From positions 310,001 to 374,000 of the forward strand of contig NZ_QRBF01000001.1 of assembly GCF_003363265.1 (NCBI RefSeq): a stretch of DNA of 64,000 bases, read 5' to 3'. Source of the stretch: Dyella psychrodurans. Lineage in GTDB: Bacteria; Pseudomonadota; Gammaproteobacteria; Xanthomonadales; Rhodanobacteraceae. Below are positions 1-12,467 of this stretch, piece by piece; position 1 is the stretch's first letter, and each line of letters starts with the position of its first letter. Position numbers and translations under genes: made by a program. The notes under the pieces were generated by a model that saw only the letters and a list, made by a program, of their open reading frames with translations, searched no databases and was not told where the DNA came from.

Positions 1-450
1 CAACGCGTTGGCGAGTTCGCCATCGGTGGTAAGCAGCAACAGGCCGGTGGTGTTGATGTCCAGGCGTCCCACTGCGACCCAGCGCGCGCCTTTCAGTCGC
101 GGCAGCTGTTCGAAAACGGTCGGGCGGCCTTCGGGGTCTTCACGCGTGGTCACCACGCCTTCGGGCTTGTGATAGACCAGCACTTCGGCATCGTCGCGAT
201 TGTCGGTGGCCACGACGAACTGCTTGCCGTCGACCACCACGCGATCACCGGCGCGGACGCTGGCGCCGATGTTGGCGGCGCTGCCGTTGACTTCGACTTC
301 GCCTGCCTGGATGCGTTGCTCAAGCATGCGGCGCGAGCCAAGACCGGCATTGGCGAGCACTTTGTGCAGGCGCTCCTCGATCTGTGGCGTGTTTTCGTCG
401 GGCGCGGCGGGGCGCTTGAGGCTCAATACGGATTTTTGCGGCGCATTCAT
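1..450 (-). CDS. rluB: 23S rRNA pseudouridine synthase RluB (partial, C-terminus off the left edge)
   Basis: The reading frame opens at an ATG that overlaps the scpB stop in an ATGA and runs off the window, leaving 150 residues. Residues about 20-65 form an S4 RNA-binding domain (RLHKVLANAGLGSRR, then GEVEVNG). The pseudouridine synthase core follows, with GRLDINTTGLLLLT, whose Asp is the expected catalytic residue of the RsuA/RluB group. Family knowledge says RluB makes a pseudouridine in helix 80 of 23S rRNA. The scpA-scpB-rluB order is common in Proteobacteria and separates RluB from RsuA or RluE. The missing C-terminus prevents a length check. Confidence 0.93.
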   Translation of the reverse strand, partial: MNAPQKSVLSLKRPAAPDENTPQIEERLHKVLANAGLGSRRMLEQRIQAGEVEVNGSAANIGASVRAGDRVVVDGKQFVVATDNRDDAEVLVYHKPEGVVTTREDPEGRPTVFEQLPRLKGARWVAVGRLDINTTGLLLLTTDGELANAL

Positions 451-1295
451 GCGCGGTACTCCTCGGTGTCTTGCGTGTGGCTGCCTTCGTCGGCATCCAC
501 ACTGTCCGCTGCCTCGTCGGCAGTGGCGGGATGGGTTTCGACCTGATCGTCCGCTTCGTCGGCGGGTTCGTCGTGATGCGATTCGGTAATGCCCGCGTGA
601 TCGTGGTGATCGTCTTCGACGTGGTCGTGTTGGGTTTCTTCGGCGTGATGTTCGCTTTCGGTTTCTTCGCCCGCTTCAGTTTCATGCTCTTCGGCATCAG
701 GATCGATCGGGAGATCGCGAATGATGCGGGGCGGGAAGGGCTCGTCGTCCAGACGGAGTTGCGGATCTTCCATGTCGCGGATTTCCGAGAGAGGCGGCAA
801 CTCGTCCAGCGATTTGAGGTTGAAGTAGTCGAGGAAGGCGCGTGTGGTGCCAAACAAGGCCGGCTTGCCGGGTACGTCGCGGTGGCCGACCACGCGAATC
901 CACTCGCGTTCTTCCAGGGTCTTGACGATGTTGGACGACACCACCACGCCGCGGATCTGCTCGATTTCCGGCCGCGTGATCGGTTGGCGATAGGCGATCA
1001 GCGCCAGCGTTTCCAGCAGCGCGCGCGAGTAGCGGCTGGGCTTTTCGCTCCACATGCGCGATATCCAAGGATGCACGTCCTGGCGAACCTGGTAGCGGAA
1101 ACCGGAGCCGACTTCCTTAAGTTCGACACCACGGCCGTTGCAATCCTCGGCGAGCGCTTCGAGCGCCATGGCGATCTGCGCACGGTCGACGCCATCTTCT
1201 TCGACAAACAGCTCGCTCAGTTGCAGCACGCTCAGCGGCTGGCTGGCGGCAAGCAGGGCTGCTTCGATAATCGCTTTCAGTTGCTCGATCTGCAT
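447..1295 (-). CDS. scpB: segregation and condensation protein ScpB
   Basis: ScpB forms the MukBEF/SMC-like condensin with ScpA and SMC, and acts on the nucleoid. The 282-residue protein has the two expected winged-helix units, residues about 1-75 and 85-165. The second contains LETLALIAYRQPITRPEIE and RGVVVSSNIVKTLEE, both typical of ScpB. Residues from about 197 onward are not part of the family core: they form an acidic tail carrying twelve histidines in DH, HH and DHH groups. scpB lies 39 bases after scpA and overlaps rluB by four bases, so the three are probably one operon. No smc gene is in the window. Confidence 0.95.
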   Translation of the reverse strand: MQIEQLKAIIEAALLAASQPLSVLQLSELFVEEDGVDRAQIAMALEALAEDCNGRGVELKEVGSGFRYQVRQDVHPWISRMWSEKPSRYSRALLETLALIAYRQPITRPEIEQIRGVVVSSNIVKTLEEREWIRVVGHRDVPGKPALFGTTRAFLDYFNLKSLDELPPLSEIRDMEDPQLRLDDEPFPPRIIRDLPIDPDAEEHETEAGEETESEHHAEETQHDHVEDDHHDHAGITESHHDEPADEADDQVETHPATADEAADSVDADEGSHTQDTEEYRA

Positions 1296-1334
1296 AAGCT
1301 TAGGATCGGGTGTCCATGACGGGTTGTGCGCTGT

Positions 1335-2264
1335 TTATTCGGTGCCGGACGCGGTCTGCTGCTCTTCATCAAAGGCATCGTCGTCGGCGGCCACTTCGGC
1401 TTCTTCCTCGGCCGAGCTGGCGTTGGCCTTGACGTAGATCGCGGCCAGCGGTTCTTCCTGCACGATGTTGATCAGGAATTCCTTGGCCAGCTCCAGCATG
1501 GCCAGGAAGGTGACCACCACGCCCAGGCGCCCCTCGGTGACGTCGAACAGGGTTTCGAAACGGTGGAACTGATCGTCGTCCAGCTTGCTGAGCAGCTCGC
1601 CCATGCGCTGGCGCACACTCAGCGCCTCGCGCTTGATGGCGTGATGCCCGAACAGTTCGGCCCGGTGCAGCACATCCTTGAGGGCCAGCAACATTTCCTT
1701 CAGATCCAGCGGCGGCGGCAGCTTGATCACGTTGCGCTCGCCCACGTCGGCCTGTACCGCCACCGTGTCGCGCTCCATGCGGGGCAGGGTGTCGATGTCC
1801 TCGGCGGCTTTCTTGAACCGCTCGTACTCCTGCAGGCGCCGCACCAGCTCAGCGCGCGGGTCCTCTTCCAGGCCTTCTTCCGTGGGCGGCCTGGGCAGCA
1901 GGAGGCGGGATTTGATCTCGCCCAGGATCGCTGCCATCAGCAGGTATTCCGCGGCCAGCTCCAGGCGCATCACATCGCGCATCATATCGATGTATTCCAT
2001 GTACTGCCGGGTGATTTCGGCAATCGGAATGTCGAGGATGTCCAGGTTCTGTCGCCGGATCAGGTAAAGCAAAAGATCCAGCGGTCCCTCGAAGGCTTCC
2101 AGAATGACTTCCAGCGCATCCGGGGGGATGTAAAGGTCCTGCGGCATTTGCAGGATCGGTTCGCCGCGCACGATGGCCAGCGGCATTTCCTGCTGCTGCG
2201 GAACCCCTGCAAACGCGTCGTGCGTTGCTTGTACAGGCTGAGACTCGGTTGGCTCAGTGCTCAT
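1335..2264 (-). CDS. scpA: segregation and condensation protein ScpA
   Basis: ScpA is the kleisin that bridges the SMC heads and binds ScpB. The kleisin N-terminal signature FEGPLDLLLYLIRRQNLDI lies near residues 58-76, followed by DIPIAEITRQY and LAAEYLLMAAILGEIKSRLLL. The C-terminal winged helix (VVTFLAMLELAKE) is present and is followed by a short acidic tail. I chose the ATG at 2264 rather than an in-frame TTG one codon earlier, giving 309 residues. The gene heads the scpA-scpB-rluB operon; upstream is a long stretch with no confident gene. Confidence 0.95.
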   Translation of the reverse strand: MSTEPTESQPVQATHDAFAGVPQQQEMPLAIVRGEPILQMPQDLYIPPDALEVILEAFEGPLDLLLYLIRRQNLDILDIPIAEITRQYMEYIDMMRDVMRLELAAEYLLMAAILGEIKSRLLLPRPPTEEGLEEDPRAELVRRLQEYERFKKAAEDIDTLPRMERDTVAVQADVGERNVIKLPPPLDLKEMLLALKDVLHRAELFGHHAIKREALSVRQRMGELLSKLDDDQFHRFETLFDVTEGRLGVVVTFLAMLELAKEFLINIVQEEPLAAIYVKANASSAEEEAEVAADDDAFDEEQQTASGTE

Positions 2265-2984
2265 CAATGCATGTCATTGGGCCGCCCGACAGGGCTGGCG
2301 TTTCGTTCTGTTGATGATCAGAACCTGTCTGTCGATCCTTAATCGAAGAAAGGTTCATGCCCGGAATGCCTGGATTGCGGAGGCGATTCCCATGAAACCA
2401 AATCCCGCGGTGTCCAGCCGGTCGTGCGGTTTTCCGCTGTTGCAAGTCCTGATGAAGCCACGTGTCGCGGTTCGGTCAGGTGTGCGGTCGCTGGTGCCGG
2501 GCTGGTCGTGATGGGAGCGATCAGGCTGAAACCACGCGTGACGCCGCCGGCGTCGCCCGCGAATCGTAATAGTCGGCTGGATACATCGGGTGGAGGCCAT
2601 CCCGACCGGGATCCCCGGCGGACATCCGTTTTTGGCTCCACACGCGGGTTACAGATTAACTGCAGTCCGAAGGCATGTCCAGCGAGTGCTTCAGCTGCGG
2701 TAGGGGTTGGAAGGAGAGGGAGCGGCAGGTTGCGGCAGCATGTGACCTATCGCGTCTATCTTCGTTTTTGGCAGTCCGCTGAAATACGCGGAACAGGCCT
2801 TTGAAACCTGGTTGTAGCAGTGGCATGTGGCTTGCTTCATTATAGGGAGATATGCGGGCACCTCGGCCGACAAGGCCGTTGCGCACGCGATAAGGCCGGG
2901 CCGACGGAGGGCTTGGTTCTTGGCGCGAAACGGAACAGGGGCTGGCGTGCGGCGGTAACGCTGCGCGGGAGGGAGACGAAAGAC
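2265..2984. other. 720-base stretch without a convincing gene
   Basis: This gap separates the divergent scpA and PilZ genes. No recognisable protein domain, tRNA or mobile-element signature is visible. Two overlapping minus-strand frames (2339-2641 and 2355-2600) cover about 300 bases. Their translations are poor in hydrophobic core residues and look like non-coding DNA, although the second ends in GFMGIASAIQAFRA, which seems familiar from unannotated frames in related genomes (memory only). The stretch should also hold the scpA and PilZ promoters, but I could not pick clear -35/-10 pairs. Confidence 0.5.
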
Positions 2985-3356
2985 ATGATGACTATGGGTG
3001 ACGATGCCATGGACGGTTCCGACAGCGAGCATCTGCGTCCGGCGCGCATGCGCATCAAGACGACGGTGCTGATGAGTCATGGCGACGAATCGCATCCGAC
3101 CGACCTCATCGACATTTCCGCGACAGGCGTTCTGCTGCGCAGGCCGCGCGAGTGGGGCGGCAAGGCCGGGGAAAGCTGGGTGCTGGACATGATTTTCGGC
3201 CACGATCTGCATATCCACCTCGAAGCCAAGGTGGCGCGCGTGTCGGAAAAGCACATCGGTTTTGCTTACACTCGCATTCCCGAAGACAAACAGGTGCCGC
3301 TCTGGAACCTCTTGGGCGGCTACGCCGACATCCTGGAGATGTGGCACGACGAATGA
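2985..3356 (+). CDS. small PilZ-domain protein
   Basis: This is a 123-residue single-domain protein resembling PilZ proteins, many of which bind cyclic di-GMP. The start at the first of two adjacent ATGs follows a purine-rich GGGAGGGAGACGAA ribosome site. The second PilZ motif is intact: DISATG at residues 43-48. The first motif, normally RxxxR, is irregular here (R18, R21 and R23 in RPARMR), so ligand binding is not assured. The C-terminal part (VARVSEKHIGFAYTRI) fits the PilZ barrel. It may act as a PilZ receiver in motility or type IV pilus control; no partner gene is adjacent. Confidence 0.8.
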   Translation: MMTMGDDAMDGSDSEHLRPARMRIKTTVLMSHGDESHPTDLIDISATGVLLRRPREWGGKAGESWVLDMIFGHDLHIHLEAKVARVSEKHIGFAYTRIPEDKQVPLWNLLGGYADILEMWHDE

Positions 3357-3362
3357 GCGTGC

Positions 3363-3391
3363 CTACACCCTGCCAGGTGAGCTGCAGGGTG
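3363..3391 (+). terminator. hairpin between the PilZ gene and fadD
   Basis: ACACCCTGC and GCAGGGTGT form a perfect 9-base stem after the PilZ stop codon. No T-run follows on either strand, so intrinsic termination is possible but weakly supported. The two genes converge here. Confidence 0.35.
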
Positions 3392-3420
3392 TGCGTTTGT
3401 GATGCTTTTATCGACGACGA

Positions 3421-5109
3421 TCAGCCGGCGGTGACGGTTTTCTTTTCGTCGCGCAATTCGCGACGCAGGATCTTGCCGACATTGCTCTTGGGCAACGCAT
3501 CGCGGAATTCGATCACCTTCGGGCGTTTGTAGCCGGTCAGGTTCTCGCGGCAGAATTCCTTGAGCTGTTCCACCGTCAGATTCGGGTCCTTGCGCACCAC
3601 GAAAAGCTTCACCACTTCGCCGGAGTGCTCGTCCGGTACGCCGATTGCGGCGACTTCGGCCACGCCCGGGTACTTCATCACCGTATCCTCGATCTCGTTC
3701 GGATACACGTTGAAGCCCGACACCAGGATCATGTCCTTCTTGCGGTCGACGATGTAGATGTAGCCCGATTCATCCATGCGGCCGATATCGCCGGTTCGCA
3801 ACCAGCGATCTGCACTGAGCACCTTGCTGGTCTCGCCGGGCTGATTCCAATAACCCTTCATGACCTGCGGGCCCTGGATGCAAATCTCGCCGACTTCTCC
3901 GATTCCCAGATGCTTGCCATCCTCATCCTGGATGCTGATGGATGTGGACGGAACCGGGAGACCGATGGAACCACTGAAATGCGCGCCGTCCACCAGCGGA
4001 TTGATCGTGGCGACCGGCGAACTTTCGGTCATGCCATAGCCTTCGATCAGCGCACAACCCGTGATTTTTTCCCACTTTTCAGCCACGGCGCGCTGCACGG
4101 CCATGCCGCCGCCGAAGCTCATGCGCAAGCTGGAGAAATCGATCTGATCGAACCCGGGCGTGTTCAACAGGCCATTGAACAGCGTGTTGACGCCGGTAAT
4201 CGCCGTGAACTTCGTTTTGCTCAGTTCCTTCACGAAGCCCGGCATGTCGCGCGGGTTGGTGATCAGCATGCTGCGGCCGCCGAAGCGCAGGAAGATAAAG
4301 CAGTTACAGGTCAGCGCGAAGATGTGATACAGCGGCAACGCGGTGATGATCGTTTCCTCGCCGGCTTTGATCTTCGAGCCGAACCATGCGCCGGCCTGCA
4401 GCATGTTTGCGATCATGTTGCCGTGCGTGAGCATCGCGCCTTTGGCCACGCCGGTGGTGCCGCCGGTGTATTGCAGGAAGGCGATGTCGTCATGACTCAG
4501 TGTTGGCTTGGGTACGTCATGCTGCGCGCCACGTGCGAGCGCGTCGCTGAAGCGCACGGCATGCGGCAACGAATAAGGGGGCACCATCTTCTTGACGTGC
4601 TTCAGTACGAAGTTGACCAGCACGCCCTTGGCACCGAGCAAATCGCCGATGCCGGTGGTGACGATGTGTTTGACGCCAGTCTCGCCGACAACTTCCTGCA
4701 GCGTCGAGGCAAAGTTGTCGAGCACCACGATCGCCTGTGCGCCGGCATCGGTGAGCTGATGCTTGAGCTCGCGCGCCGTGTACATGGGGTTGGTGTTCAC
4801 CACCACCAGGCCGGCGCGCAGCGCGCCGAACAGGGCGATGGGATACTGCAGGATGTTGGGCAGCATGATTGCGAGGCGATCACCCTGCTTGAGCTTGAGT
4901 TCGCCGGTCAGGTAGCCCGCGAACTGGCGGCTGAGCGCGTCGATCTCGCCGTAGGTCAGGCTTTTGCCGAAGTTGGAGAACGCGATGCGCTGCCGATAGT
5001 GTTCAAAGGCTTCGTCCAGTACCGCAGCCACGGAAGCGTATTGATTGATGTCGATTTCCGCAGGTACGCCATCCGGATAGTGATTCAGCCACGGACGCTC
5101 ATTGCTCAT
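3421..5109 (-). CDS. fadD: long-chain fatty acid-CoA ligase FadD
   Basis: It activates imported long-chain fatty acids to acyl-CoA with ATP at the inner membrane, the entry to beta-oxidation. At 562 residues it is close to E. coli FadD. The AMP-binding loop YTGGTTGVAKGAML is near residue 213. GYGMTESSP, TGDIG and the fatty-acyl-CoA synthetase signature DRKKDMILVSGFNVYPNE follow, and the C-terminal catalytic lysine sits in NVGKILRREL. I chose ATG 5109 (MSNERPW) over a TTG four codons upstream. It is far from the beta-oxidation operon at 51494-55928 and no copy of that operon's palindrome is visible upstream. Confidence 0.94.
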   Translation of the reverse strand: MSNERPWLNHYPDGVPAEIDINQYASVAAVLDEAFEHYRQRIAFSNFGKSLTYGEIDALSRQFAGYLTGELKLKQGDRLAIMLPNILQYPIALFGALRAGLVVVNTNPMYTARELKHQLTDAGAQAIVVLDNFASTLQEVVGETGVKHIVTTGIGDLLGAKGVLVNFVLKHVKKMVPPYSLPHAVRFSDALARGAQHDVPKPTLSHDDIAFLQYTGGTTGVAKGAMLTHGNMIANMLQAGAWFGSKIKAGEETIITALPLYHIFALTCNCFIFLRFGGRSMLITNPRDMPGFVKELSKTKFTAITGVNTLFNGLLNTPGFDQIDFSSLRMSFGGGMAVQRAVAEKWEKITGCALIEGYGMTESSPVATINPLVDGAHFSGSIGLPVPSTSISIQDEDGKHLGIGEVGEICIQGPQVMKGYWNQPGETSKVLSADRWLRTGDIGRMDESGYIYIVDRKKDMILVSGFNVYPNEIEDTVMKYPGVAEVAAIGVPDEHSGEVVKLFVVRKDPNLTVEQLKEFCRENLTGYKRPKVIEFRDALPKSNVGKILRRELRDEKKTVTAG

Positions 5110-5236
5110 GTTCAATCCCAAGCTCCAATAGTGACGATCCGATGGTGACGACGGCAGGCATCAGGCATCATGCGGGCGAGGCATTGGAGCATACGCCCGC
5201 GTATAGCGGCAAGCGGCGCTGCAGCGAGATTCGAGC

Positions 5237-5683
5237 ATGTCGAAACTAAACCAGATGTGCCGATTTGTATGCCTGTTGGCCCTCTTGGCCGTGGGTGTCG
5301 TCGGCTGCCACCGGGCGCCCGACGAAGTGTTGATCCGGCAGGCCATCGACACGTCCTCGCAGGGTGTCCAGCAGGTCGATGCGTCCGTGGTCACGGGGCA
5401 GCTCGCGGACGACTTCGATGGAAACAGCGGCGATATGAGCCGGAAAGACATCGGCAACCTGCTGCGCGTGGCAAGCTTTCGAGGCGAGACCTTGCACGCC
5501 GTGCTTGGACCGGTGGATGTCCAGCCGCGAGGGGATCGTTACGTGGCCGACTTCACCGTCACCCTCACGAGTGGCGGCAAGTTGTTCCCTTCGCAACTGG
5601 GCGTCTACCACGTCGAAACAGCCTGGAGGCGCGACGGACACGATTGGCGCTGCTACCAGGCGACCTGGACACAACAGCTTTGA
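5237..5683 (+). CDS. small predicted lipoprotein, NTF2-like fold possible
   Basis: The 148-residue protein begins with a lipoprotein signal: MSKLNQMCRFVCLL, a hydrophobic stretch, then VVGC, with Cys24 as the likely lipidated residue. The mature part, about 125 residues with alternating strands and a tryptophan-rich end (WRRDGHDWRCYQATW), resembles small NTF2/SnoaL-like proteins. That resemblance is by pattern only. It is expected in the periplasm, tethered to a membrane. It faces acnA across a shared hairpin, and its function is unknown. Confidence 0.75.
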   Translation: MSKLNQMCRFVCLLALLAVGVVGCHRAPDEVLIRQAIDTSSQGVQQVDASVVTGQLADDFDGNSGDMSRKDIGNLLRVASFRGETLHAVLGPVDVQPRGDRYVADFTVTLTSGGKLFPSQLGVYHVETAWRRDGHDWRCYQATWTQQL

Positions 5684-5697
5684 GGCGAGCGTTCAAC

Positions 5698-5729
5698 TGA
5701 AGACGCTGCCCCAAGAGGCAGCGTCTTCA
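5698..5729. terminator. bidirectional hairpin between the lipoprotein gene and acnA
   Basis: A perfect 13-base stem (TGAAGACGCTGCC with its complement) encloses the 6-base loop CCAAGA and lies between two convergent stop codons. It lacks a clear T-run, so it may act as a weak terminator or as a 3' end stabiliser. Confidence 0.55.
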
Positions 5730-5740
5730 CGGCCTGCTGA

Positions 5741-8485
<2,745 letters not shown>

Positions 8486-8882
8486 GGGGATAACTCCTGT
8501 TGCTTGAAGTCAGGCGGACGCACGGGGCGTAGCAGAGCAATGCTAGACCAGCGTACGTTAGGGGAATTGAAAAGGGGATGCTTCTTCCGTTTTGGGGATG
8601 CCGCAAAGTTTGGGACAAATCGAAAGGCCCGCAAGCCACCTTTGAGGCATTTCGACACGATCACATTGCAAGATTTCGAACGCAGCCGGAAATGCCATCT
8701 CCGATTGCGGCACTTGCGGCGCGGCTGGCAAAATATGCGTCTGAAATAAGGCCCGAAACGGCACGAGGGCGGGCTTTCCGGCTTGCCCGACCCAGGCAGC
8801 GGTCATGCCGAACCTAATTTACGGGGACGTTCCGCCTTTACCGGTGGAGGCAGCCCCTTTGTCAGCCAAAGGACGAGATCAC
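8486..8882. promoter_or_regulatory. divergent control region between acnA and acnB
   Basis: This 397-base gap (taking the acnB start at 8883) must carry promoters for both aconitase genes. No confident -35/-10 pair, operator palindrome or iron-regulator box is visible by eye. An in-frame ATG at 8805 would extend AcnB by 26 residues with no family match, so I treat that part as leader. Confidence 0.5.
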
Positions 8883-11474
8883 ATGCTCCAAGCCTATCGC
8901 CAACATGTTGCCGAGCGCGCCGCGCTGGGCATTCCCCCGCTGCCCCTGTCGGCCCAGCAGACCGCCGATCTGGTCGATCTGCTGAAGAACCCGCCGGCTG
9001 GCGAAGAGGCGTCCCTCGTCGAACTGATCGCCTATCGCGTGCCGGCCGGCGTGGACGACGCGGCCAAGGTCAAGGCCTCGTATCTCGCCGCCGTGGCGTT
9101 CGGCACCGAGAAGTGCGTGCTGATCACCCGCGAGAAGGCGACCGAACTGCTCGGCACCATGCTTGGCGGCTACAACATCCACCCGCTGATCGAACTGCTC
9201 GACGATGCGCAGGTGGGCGGCATCGCTGCCGAAGCACTGAAGAAGACCTTGCTGATGTTCGACTCCTTCCATGACGTGAAGGAAAAGGCCGACAAGGGCA
9301 ATGCCAACGCGAAGGCCGTGCTACAGAGCTGGGCCGATGCCGAATGGTTCACCAGCCGTCCGGAAGTGCCGCAGAGCCTCACCATCACCGTCTTCAAGGT
9401 ACCGGGCGAAACCAACACCGACGATCTCTCGCCGGCTCCCGACGCGACGACGCGCCCGGACATCCCGCTGCACGCGCTCGCGATGTTGAAGAACAAGCGC
9501 GACGGCGCACCGTTCCAGCCGGAAGAAGACGGCAAGCGCGGCCCGATCCAGCAGATTCTCGATCTCAAGAATCAGGGCCATCTGGTTGCCTATGTCGGCG
9601 ACGTGGTCGGCACCGGTTCCAGCCGCAAGTCCGCTACCAACTCCGTGCTGTGGTGGACGGGCGAAGACATCCCGTTCATTCCGAACAAGCGCTTCGGCGG
9701 CGTGTGCCTGGGCAGCAAGATCGCGCCCATCTTCTACAACACGATGGAAGATGCCGGTGCACTGCCGATCGAGCTCGACGTGTCCAAGATGGACATGGGC
9801 GACGTGATCGAGCTGCGTCCCTATGAAGGCAAGGCGTTGAAGAACGGCCAGGTCGTCGCCGAATTCCAGGTGAAGTCCGACGTGCTGTTCGATGAAGTGC
9901 GAGCCGGTGGCCGCATTCCGCTGATCATCGGCCGCGGCCTGACCGCCAAGGCGCGCGAAGCGCTGGGCCTGGCGCCGTCGAACCTGTTCCGTCTGCCGCA
10001 GAGCCCGGCCGATACCGGCAAGGGTTACACGCTGGCGCAGAAGATGGTCGGCCGCGCCTGTGGCCTGCCGGAAGGCAAGGGCGTTCGTCCGGGCACCTAT
10101 TGCGAGCCGAAGATGACCTCTGTCGGTTCGCAGGACACCACCGGCCCGATGACGCGCGATGAGCTGAAGGATCTGGCCTGCCTCGGCTTCTCGGCCGATC
10201 TCGTCATGCAGTCGTTCTGCCACACCGCCGCTTATCCGAAGCCGGTGGACGTGAAGACCCACCATGAGCTGCCCGCTTTCATCTCCACCCGCGGCGGCAT
10301 CAGCCTGCGTCCGGGTGACGGCGTGATCCACTCCTGGCTCAACCGCATGCTGCTGCCCGACACCGTCGGTACCGGCGGCGACAGCCACACGCGTTTCCCG
10401 ATCGGTATTTCGTTCCCGGCCGGTTCCGGCCTCGTGGCCTTCGCGGCGGCGACCGGCGTCATGCCGCTGGATATGCCCGAGTCGGTGCTCGTTCGCTTCA
10501 AGGGCGAACTGCAGCCGGGCGTGACGCTGCGCGATCTGGTCAATGCGATCCCGCTGTATGCGATCAAGCAGGGTCTGCTCACCGTTGCCAAGCAGGGCAA
10601 GAAGAATATTTTCTCCGGCCGCATCCTCGAAATCGAAGGTCTGCCGAATCTGAAGGTGGAGCAGGCGTTCGAACTTTCCGACGCGTCCGCCGAGCGTTCG
10701 GCCGCTGGCTGCACGGTGCATCTCAACAAGGAACCGATCATCGAGTACCTCAACTCGAACATCACCTTGCTGAAGTACATGATCGCCCAGGGCTACCAGG
10801 ACGTGCGCAGCCTGCAGCGCCGCATCAAGGCGATGGAAGCATGGCTGGCCAACCCGCAGCTGATGGAACGCGATGCGGACGCCGAATACTCGGCCGTGAT
10901 CGAGATCGATCTCGCCGACGTGCACGAGCCGATCGTGGCCTGCCCGAACGATCCGGACGACGTGAAGACGCTTTCCGATGTCGCCGGCGCGGCGATCGAC
11001 GAGGTGTTCATCGGTTCGTGCATGACCAACATCGGCCACTTCCGTGCCGCGTCGAAACTGCTGGAAGGCAAGCGCGATATCCCGACCAAGCTGTGGGTTG
11101 CGCCGCCGACCAAGATGGATCAGAAGCAGCTCACGGAGGAAGGCCATTACGGCGTGCTCGGCACCGCCGGTGCGCGCATGGAAATGCCGGGCTGCTCGCT
11201 GTGCATGGGCAACCAGGCGCAGGTGCGCGAGGGCGCGACGGTGTTCTCCACCTCCACGCGCAACTTCCCGAACCGCCTGGGCAAGAACTCCAACGTGTAC
11301 CTGGGTTCGGCCGAACTGGCGGCGATCTGCTCGCGTCTGGGCCGCATCCCGACCAAGCAGGAGTACATGACCGACATCGGCGTGATCAACGCCAACGGCG
11401 ACAAGATCTACCGCTACATGAACTTCGACCAGATCGAAGACTTCAAGCAGGTCGCCGATACCGTCGAGGCCTGA
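8883..11474 (+). CDS. acnB: bifunctional aconitate hydratase 2 / 2-methylisocitrate dehydratase AcnB
   Basis: This is the main TCA-cycle aconitase of many Gammaproteobacteria. From ATG 8883 ([16 protein letters not shown]) it is 863 residues, nearly the E. coli length of 865, and AAAGGACG lies at ribosome-site distance. The earlier ATG at 8805 has a weaker site. The N-terminal HEAT-like domain has the family motif [17 protein letters not shown], then the swivel region [13 protein letters not shown]. Cluster cysteines sit in GSCMTNIGH (about 711) and CSLCMGN (about 771 and 774). A hairpin terminator follows. Confidence 0.96.
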   Translation: MLQAYRQHVAERAALGIPPLPLSAQQTADLVDLLKNPPAGEEASLVELIAYRVPAGVDDAAKVKASYLAAVAFGTEKCVLITREKATELLGTMLGGYNIHPLIELLDDAQVGGIAAEALKKTLLMFDSFHDVKEKADKGNANAKAVLQSWADAEWFTSRPEVPQSLTITVFKVPGETNTDDLSPAPDATTRPDIPLHALAMLKNKRDGAPFQPEEDGKRGPIQQILDLKNQGHLVAYVGDVVGTGSSRKSATNSVLWWTGEDIPFIPNKRFGGVCLGSKIAPIFYNTMEDAGALPIELDVSKMDMGDVIELRPYEGKALKNGQVVAEFQVKSDVLFDEVRAGGRIPLIIGRGLTAKAREALGLAPSNLFRLPQSPADTGKGYTLAQKMVGRACGLPEGKGVRPGTYCEPKMTSVGSQDTTGPMTRDELKDLACLGFSADLVMQSFCHTAAYPKPVDVKTHHELPAFISTRGGISLRPGDGVIHSWLNRMLLPDTVGTGGDSHTRFPIGISFPAGSGLVAFAAATGVMPLDMPESVLVRFKGELQPGVTLRDLVNAIPLYAIKQGLLTVAKQGKKNIFSGRILEIEGLPNLKVEQAFELSDASAERSAAGCTVHLNKEPIIEYLNSNITLLKYMIAQGYQDVRSLQRRIKAMEAWLANPQLMERDADAEYSAVIEIDLADVHEPIVACPNDPDDVKTLSDVAGAAIDEVFIGSCMTNIGHFRAASKLLEGKRDIPTKLWVAPPTKMDQKQLTEEGHYGVLGTAGARMEMPGCSLCMGNQAQVREGATVFSTSTRNFPNRLGKNSNVYLGSAELAAICSRLGRIPTKQEYMTDIGVINANGDKIYRYMNFDQIEDFKQVADTVEA

Positions 11475-11493
11475 TCCTCAGGTCAGCGGAACG

Positions 11494-11526
11494 CGAAGCC
11501 CGGCCCGGTGCCGGGCTTCGTCGTTT
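11494..11526 (+). terminator. acnB terminator hairpin
   Basis: GAAGCCCGGC pairs with GCCGGGCTTC around a 5-base loop, extended by one C-G pair, and is followed by the short T-rich TCGTTT. It lies 20 bases after the acnB stop, ahead of the LysR gene. Confidence 0.65.
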
Positions 11527-11563
11527 ATGCTTCGCGCAAGGCAACGATGGAGCGAACGCGCGG

Positions 11564-12466
11564 ATGATGTCCTCCCAACTATCGGTAGTGTCGTTGCGCG
11601 ATCTAACCCTGGTGCAGGCGGTGCATCGCTATGGCAGCTTCAACAGTGCCGCGCGCGCCATGCACATCAGCCCGTCCGGCTTGTCGCATCAGGTGCAGAA
11701 AGTGGAGCAGGCGCTAGGTGCGCCCTTGTTCGAACGTGGCGGGCGTCGCATCGTGCCCACTGCGGGTGGTCAGCGACTGCTCGAGCAGATCGATGCGGTA
11801 TTGCTGGCCGCCGAACATCTTCAACAGGCCGCGCGTGCCGGTGCGGTGGCTTTCGGTGGCGAGCTGCGGCTCGGTGTGCCGGTTTCGCTCGGGCCCTATT
11901 TGCTGCCGCACCTGATCGAGCCCTTTCCCCAGCATTTTCCCGGTGCGCGCTTGAGCCTTTCGGAGGGCAAGCCGCGTGGCCTGCTGCGTCGCCTGCACGA
12001 AGGCGAGTTGGATGCGGTCCTGGCTCCGCCGGCAACAACCGTCAGTGGCATCTGCATGAGCCCGCTGTTCTTCGAGCCATGGGAATTGATGCTGCGTGCG
12101 GATCATCCGCTGGCCGGCAAACGCAACGTCGCGTTGGATCAACTTGAAGCCAACGATGCGATCTTGATGGCCGAGAGTCACGCCGATGGCGAGGGCTACG
12201 TGCAGGATGTAAGCCTCGAGAGTCTCGCTGCGCTGGTCACGCTGCGTGGCGGCTACGCGCTGGTGCCGGCGCTTGCGCATGATCGTCTCGCCTCGATGCC
12301 GGACATCGTTCTGGCGAAGATCAAGGGGCAGGCGACAGGACGGCAGATTGCGCTGTATTGGCGCGAAGCCTCGCCCTGGCGCGGCGACTTGCAGGCGTTT
12401 GCGGAACTGCTGCGCAGGCTGGCGCGTCAGCGCCCGGGCCTGCGCGTGATCGACGCGGAGCGCTGA
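11564..12466 (+). CDS. LysR-family transcriptional regulator
   Basis: The 300-residue protein has the LysR winged helix-turn-helix at residues about 10-68 (LVQAVHRYGSFNSAARAMHI, then SGLSHQVQKVEQALGAPLFE). An effector-binding domain with GELRLGVPVSLGPYLLP and LHEGELDAVLAPP follows. That layout is close to OxyR-type members, but OxyR's redox cysteine pair is not obvious: I see one Cys, in SGICMSP. It follows acnB on the same strand behind a hairpin. Regulation of the aconitase pair is possible but only inferred from position. Confidence 0.85.
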   Translation: MMSSQLSVVSLRDLTLVQAVHRYGSFNSAARAMHISPSGLSHQVQKVEQALGAPLFERGGRRIVPTAGGQRLLEQIDAVLLAAEHLQQAARAGAVAFGGELRLGVPVSLGPYLLPHLIEPFPQHFPGARLSLSEGKPRGLLRRLHEGELDAVLAPPATTVSGICMSPLFFEPWELMLRADHPLAGKRNVALDQLEANDAILMAESHADGEGYVQDVSLESLAALVTLRGGYALVPALAHDRLASMPDIVLAKIKGQATGRQIALYWREASPWRGDLQAFAELLRRLARQRPGLRVIDAER

Positions 12467-12467
12467 T

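Noticed and set aside
8805-8882. 26-codon N-terminal extension of AcnB
   Set aside because: E. coli-type AcnB begins at the inner ATG 8883, which also has the better ribosome site.
9321-11147. 608-codon frame antisense to acnB
   Set aside because: Shadow frame without any recognisable family; acnB on the plus strand explains the sequence.
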